Origin: Brassica napus
Taxonomy: Eukaryota; Streptophyta; Magnoliopsida; Brassicales; Brassicaceae
Assembly (NCBI RefSeq): GCF_020379485.1
Contig: NC_063438.1
Span: 8,136,335 to 8,200,334 of the forward strand
Length of the DNA stretch: 64,000 nt
Direction of reading: 5' to 3'
The position numbers and the translations under genes are program-made. Below are positions 60,520-64,000 of this stretch, in pieces (the first letter of the stretch is position 1; each line of letters starts with the position of its first letter). Below the pieces are notes generated by a model that worked only from the letters and a program-made list of their open reading frames with translations, did no database searches and was not told the origin of the DNA.

Positions 60520-61304
60520 TTAGATTAAAGCCGTCACTTTTAAAGTACTCATCCTCAATGTCAAATATTTTTCACCCACAAAACAGACACACACACACTA
60601 AAATATTTATGGGATAGTTATTATCTATTCATCAAGAAAATCGCATAAAAAACTTTTAAATTGACATCCACTAACACGTCAAATACTGAAATTATTAAAC
60701 TAGCATATTAAAATTTTAAATTGATTTTTGTATCACAAAAAAATTTCAACTTGGCAAAAATGTAACTTGTTGATCTGTAAATAAAGTGACGTGTCACTTT
60801 TTCTCCAAAAATATTTTTATTTAATTAAGCAAAGCACTTAATAAGAAAATAAAATAGGAAACATAAATAAAAACTAGAAACTACAACAAAAAAAAATCGA
60901 TTTTTTAAAAAATCATAAAATTAAAAGTGTTTCATTTTTTAAAAAAAAATACAACTTGGCAGAAAAATACTAAGTTTTTTTTCCTAAAAATATCATATAA
61001 AATCTCAAAAAATCCAAAAAAAATAATATTGAACATATCACCATTAATATTTAAAACTAACATATCACCATTATTATCCATATGTCAGAAATTACTTTTT
61101 TTTGGAAAAAATCATATAACTAAGAATTTTTACATTTCAAAATTATATAAAAGCGTTAAATTTTTGTTTTATATTTTGTTTTTGAACATATGAGTCCCAA
61201 CAGAAAAAAAATTGACACCTTATTTTATCAACATGTCAGATTTTCAACTTGAACAACAAGTGAATCATGTTGAAGGCTTTTTATGATAGAAAAACCAACT
61301 TGAA
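60520..61304. other. AT-rich spacer
   Basis: No gene recognised; an 88-codon frame at 60927-61193 is Lys/Phe/Ile-rich low complexity. Confidence 0.4.
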
Positions 61305-61313
61305 ATTTTAATA

Positions 61314-61835
61314 GGGCAATTCTCCTAAATAGATCATTTTCAAGTTTAGATCACAAAAATAGATCACATGGAGAAAAATGACTAAAATGTTTCACTTAAT
61401 TGGTAAAAGGACCATAATATCCTAGATATATAAAAAAATAAAAATAAAAAAATAATAATAAAAATTTAAAAATAATAATTTTTTATAGTTTTAGATTATA
61501 TGTTTTCAAATTCGAAATTTTTTATAAAATTTTATATAGTTTTAGATTATATTTTTTCAAATTTTATTTTTGTAGTTCGAAAATACTTTTTGAAAATATT
61601 TTAAAATTTTTTATTTTCAAATTTTTAATATTTATTTTTTATTTTTTATTTTATAAAATTTTAAATCTCAATCCCAAATCTTCACTATTTAACTCTAAAC
61701 CCTAAGGTTTGGATTAGTTAACGTTAAGGATATAAGTGTACATTTACCTCTTTAATGAAACATTTTGGTCATTTTGGTCTTTAAAGTCTATATTTGTGAC
61801 ATAAACATTTTTAGTGCTATCATAGGGTATTTTCT
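61314..61835. mobile_element. Short Mutator-like/MITE element
   Basis: About 522 bp starting GGGCAATTCTCCTAAATAGA, a type I associate with short Brassicaceae MULE-like elements. The reversed right end reads GAAAATACCCTATGATAGC. Flanks ATTTTAATA (61305-61313) and AATTTAATA (61836-61844) match at 8 of 9 bases. It contains the words CTCTAAACCCTAAGG and GGTCATTTTGGTC. Non-coding. Confidence 0.5.
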
Positions 61836-62011
61836 AATTTAATATGCTAGTTAAGTAGCTTCAAATTTTAAAGTGTTAATGAATATTATTTTTAAGTTTT
61901 TAATGCAATTTTCCGTTTGTTCATCTCATGTTTTTAGCTAAAAGCTGCCAGAGGCAAACTATAAATCGAAAGGAAAGTAAAATTCTTGATCAGTAGCTCG
62001 TTATCCTTTAG

Positions 62012-62193
62012 AGCATCATTATTTCTAGTTTCTGAGGGCGGAGTTTTTAAGAAAATATAAAAAACTGTTTCGCGGAGTTTTTAAGAAAATATAAAAAACT
62101 GTTTCTTAATTTTTAGTACTGTATTTAACTTTTTAATTAAAAATTAAAAAACAGTTTATTATATATTTTCTTAAAATCCCAGCTCTAAGAGCA
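62012..62193. repeat. Foldback element with a 34-bp tandem duplication
   Basis: The left half reads AGAGCATCATTATTTC ... TTTTTAAGAAAATATAAAAA. The right half carries the inverse (TATATTTTCTTAAAATCCC) and ends CTAAGAGC. Within the left arm a 34-bp unit starting GCGGAGTTTTTAAG occurs twice in direct succession (62038-62071 and 62072-62105), so the arms no longer match in length. Possibly a decayed Tourist-type MITE. Confidence 0.45.
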
Positions 62194-62199
62194 TCTCCA

Positions 62200-62500
62200 T
62201 CAGTAAGAGACTAGTAAGGGTTCTAATGAATTATTTAGTAGTTAATTTTGTGATTTGAAAACTTAAAACCCCTTGTTAATCTAATTAAATTATTCTCCTC
62301 CAATGGGAGAACCCATTGAAGTTCTTAAAATAAAATTTATTTTTTTAGAAAGTTGAATGATTTTATTTATAAAATGAAAGAAAAACATACATGACATGAA
62401 GTTTGATCAAAGGTGTGAATGAACAAAGAGTCATGATAAGAAGTTTGATCAGATGGTATCAACGAATGGAACAGGAAGAAACCTGCAAACAGATTGTAAA
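62200..62500. other. Spacer with another GAGCATCTCC-type start
   Basis: GAGCATCTCCATCAGTAAGAG at about 62191 resembles a Tourist-type left end. The right end is uncertain, perhaps near 62330. No gene. Confidence 0.35.
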
Positions 62501-62520
62501 GTGAATCTCACTATGAGTCA

Positions 62521-62592
62521 CCTGATAAGCCTCTGCGTTCCAATCGACCATCAGGATCATCCCGCTCTTCATAGCTTACATCAGAAATCCTG
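62521..62592 (-). pseudogene. Exon-like fragment of an unidentified gene
   Basis: On the minus strand, after a TTTTTGCAG acceptor-like site near 62597, a 24-codon frame reads RISDVSYEERDDPDGRLERR and continues to a GTGACT donor-like site. It is hydrophilic and exon-like, but I cannot name the gene. Confidence 0.35.
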
Positions 62593-62869
62593 ACTGCAAA
62601 AAGTAGAAAGAACAACTCATGAACCCAATGATTAATGTGTAAACAGTCTTAAAACAAGAGGAAATTGCAGAACTTTGAGTGAACACAGGAAGATGCATGA
62701 GCGTAAAGTGCTTGAGAAGTCTGGAAACCGATGCACCACACTGAAGTACCTCCCTAGAAAGCAGAGTGCAGGGGACTAATGTTATACCAAGAACAACCTA
62801 AGAAAACCAGACTGCCAAACCCATGCTCTTGTACCTGCGTTGTTAAACATCCATTCAAATCAGATTGTG

Positions 62870-62975
62870 TAATTCTAGAAAGAAAGTAGAAAGAGTATCA
62901 TCTCTGATGGGTCTCAAAAACAAACCTCCTGGCTAGAGAGAAAGTAGAAAGAGTATCATCTCTGATTGTGTAATT
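62870..62975. repeat. Direct duplication of about 60 bp
   Basis: GAAAGTAGAAAGAGTATCAT followed by CTCTGAT occurs near 62880 and again near 62940. GATTGTGTAATTCT also occurs twice (about 62864 and 62963). The segment was duplicated in tandem with rearranged order. Confidence 0.6.
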
Positions 62976-63079
62976 CTTCATCACTGTAATGCAAACATGA
63001 ATCTCTCAACCGCATAGCAACGATAAACTCTTTGAAACCAAGATACCCTTGTCTCTTAGCATCTGTAATTGCCCAGACC
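62960..63079 (-). pseudogene. EH-domain-like exon fragment
   Basis: After an acceptor-like ATAG, the minus strand reads VWAITDAKRQGYLGFKEFIV followed by AMRL. This resembles the second EF-hand-like part of plant EH-domain proteins, in which an AKRQGYLGF-type loop is typical. It lies directly beside the ATP12 fragment but in a different frame, and there is no continuation of the domain. Confidence 0.5.
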
Positions 63080-63345
63080 TATCAAAGAAGGAAGCTTGAG
63101 AGGTCTCTTCGAAGGCGTTTTAAGTGTTTTGTAATCGAGCATCACAGTCCATCCACTCCCATCGTCCGCTTCTCTCGTCATCACCTTCTTGTAGAATCTC
63201 TTCCCCACGATCGACCCCGTCATGAAAGACGTCGGAATCGTCACCGAATCCGAATCGTTGTTCCGTCGTGGGTTTGGACTTTGGAGCTTTCACGAGGATG
63301 GGCTTCTTGTTTTCCTTGTCGAACGTGAACGGACTTTAACTCGAT
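63080..63345 (-). pseudogene. ATP12 assembly-factor exon fragment
   Basis: ATP12 is a mitochondrial chaperone for assembly of the F1 alpha subunit of ATP synthase. The minus strand near 63244-63085 reads SFMTGSIVGKRFYKKV, ADDGSGWTVMLDYKTLKTPS and KRPLKL, a clear match to plant ATP12 (At5g40660 in Arabidopsis). Upstream, FDKENKKPILVKAPKSKP is readable in another frame, so a frameshift lies between about 63245 and 63275. Only this N-terminal exon region is present; mitochondrial targeting and the rest of the protein are missing. The similarity ends abruptly at an EH-domain-like exon. Confidence 0.8.
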
Positions 63346-63394
63346 ATGCCCCATGCCCTCCTAAAAAATCCCCTTATGTCCCTTTAATATAATA

Positions 63395-64000
63395 CTAGGT
63401 GACCAGTCCGCACCCTGTGCGGGCATAAGAAAATAATCGGTCCGCACCCTGTGTTCTCTCTCGGTCCGTACCTCACGAAAGAGAACACAGTAACGTCAGT
63501 ATGAAGAGGCAGATATTGTGTGTATGTATAATTGCAACATCACAAAATATTTTGTGTGTTTACGAAGATACTTTCATTCAAAAAATAGAGTAAATAGTGT
63601 ATATTTTGAAAAGTAACAGATTTTATATTATCATTAATTAGAATTATATTGTATATGTTTCGTAATTCTTTATTTTAGGTGAATAATATTATTTTTCTAT
63701 AAATACTAAACAAACATTTATGTAGACATATTAAAAGAAAATATAATAAAAATCAAAATATTATCCATAAATAATATAAATTATGAAGTACATTTCTCGA
63801 TAAAGAAAGCAAATTCAATTAGAAACTTGCAAAAAATTAAATAAATTTTGTAAGCAATTTGACGGGTTAACATTATTTGATAGATTTATAAATTTCTAAA
63901 TTTTATTGAACATGAAATAATATTAAATTGACATACCGTCATCGGTCTCCTAACTCATCACAACCCATCTGGCAAATACAAAAAATAAATAATTGTAACA
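63395..64000 (-). mobile_element. Helitron 3' end on the minus strand, running out of the window
   Basis: CTAGGTGACCAGTCCGCACC at 63395 is, in reverse, a 3' hairpin (GCCCGCAC...GTGCGG) followed by CTAG and host T (A63394). The block GGTCCGCACCCTGTG is repeated at about 63439. There a perfect 11-bp palindrome, CTGTGTTCTCT at 63449-63459 with its inverse at 63480-63490, replaces the usual hairpin. The body is AT-rich and continues past the window edge. Confidence 0.65.

Noticed and set aside
1..64000. tRNA, rRNA or CRISPR features
   Set aside because: No cloverleaf B-box word in a credible setting, no rRNA-like stretch and no spaced identical repeats were found; a tRNAscan-type search would be decisive.

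Overview
This is nuclear DNA from a plant of the mustard family (Brassicaceae). The intact genes read as close relatives of Arabidopsis thaliana genes. The spacers are AT-rich and full of Brassicaceae-type transposons (Helitrons ending in a GC hairpin plus CTAG, Mutator-like elements with 9-10 bp target duplications, Tourist and Stowaway MITEs, Copia remains). Divergence from Arabidopsis and the Helitron load suggest a Brassica or Raphanus relative rather than A. thaliana itself. No tRNA, rRNA, CRISPR array or bacterial-type operon was seen.

Layout. 1-5.8 kb: gene-free DNA with a Mutator-like element and a possible non-coding retroposon. 5.9-7.1 kb: secretory cyclophilin CYP19-4. 9.6-10.5 kb: poly(A)-tailed retroposon on the minus strand. 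10.9-12.6 kb: F-box/LRR/FBD gene. 13.0-14.2 kb (minus): presenilin, tail-to-tail with the F-box gene. 14.3-19.0 kb: a Tourist MITE, two Stowaway-like MITEs, and a truncated Copia element split by an 821-bp element. 22.4-25.0 kb: another Tourist MITE and a wall-associated-kinase pseudogene. 26.7-27.5 kb: truncated proline-rich/Ole e 1 gene, a Helitron 3' end and a perfect 44-bp foldback. 28.0-32.8 kb (minus): a complete 22-exon villin gene (VLN1). 34.3-36.5 kb (minus): the DYW-type PPR editing factor OTP81. 36.5-46.2 kb: four bounded Helitrons and a Mutator-like element with a DUF1985-like fragment. 47.4-48.8 kb: 20S proteasome beta-4 subunit. 49.1-49.8 kb (minus): GPI-anchored lipid-transfer protein. 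50-64 kb: Helitrons, MITEs and broken gene pieces, including an ATP12 exon fragment joined to an EH-domain-like exon.

From memory of Arabidopsis, CYP19-4, the F-box gene, PS2, VLN1 and OTP81 lie in the same order around At2g29960-At2g29760. The proteasome/LTP pair matches neighbours on another chromosome (around At3g22630/At3g22620; the PBD2 region of chromosome 4 is an alternative). The transposon block at 36.5-47 kb may therefore hold a rearrangement junction. The genes are independent housekeeping, signalling, cytoskeletal and organelle genes, not one pathway. Exon limits were placed by hand from GT/AG sites and reading frame; every multi-exon gene called intact closes in frame.
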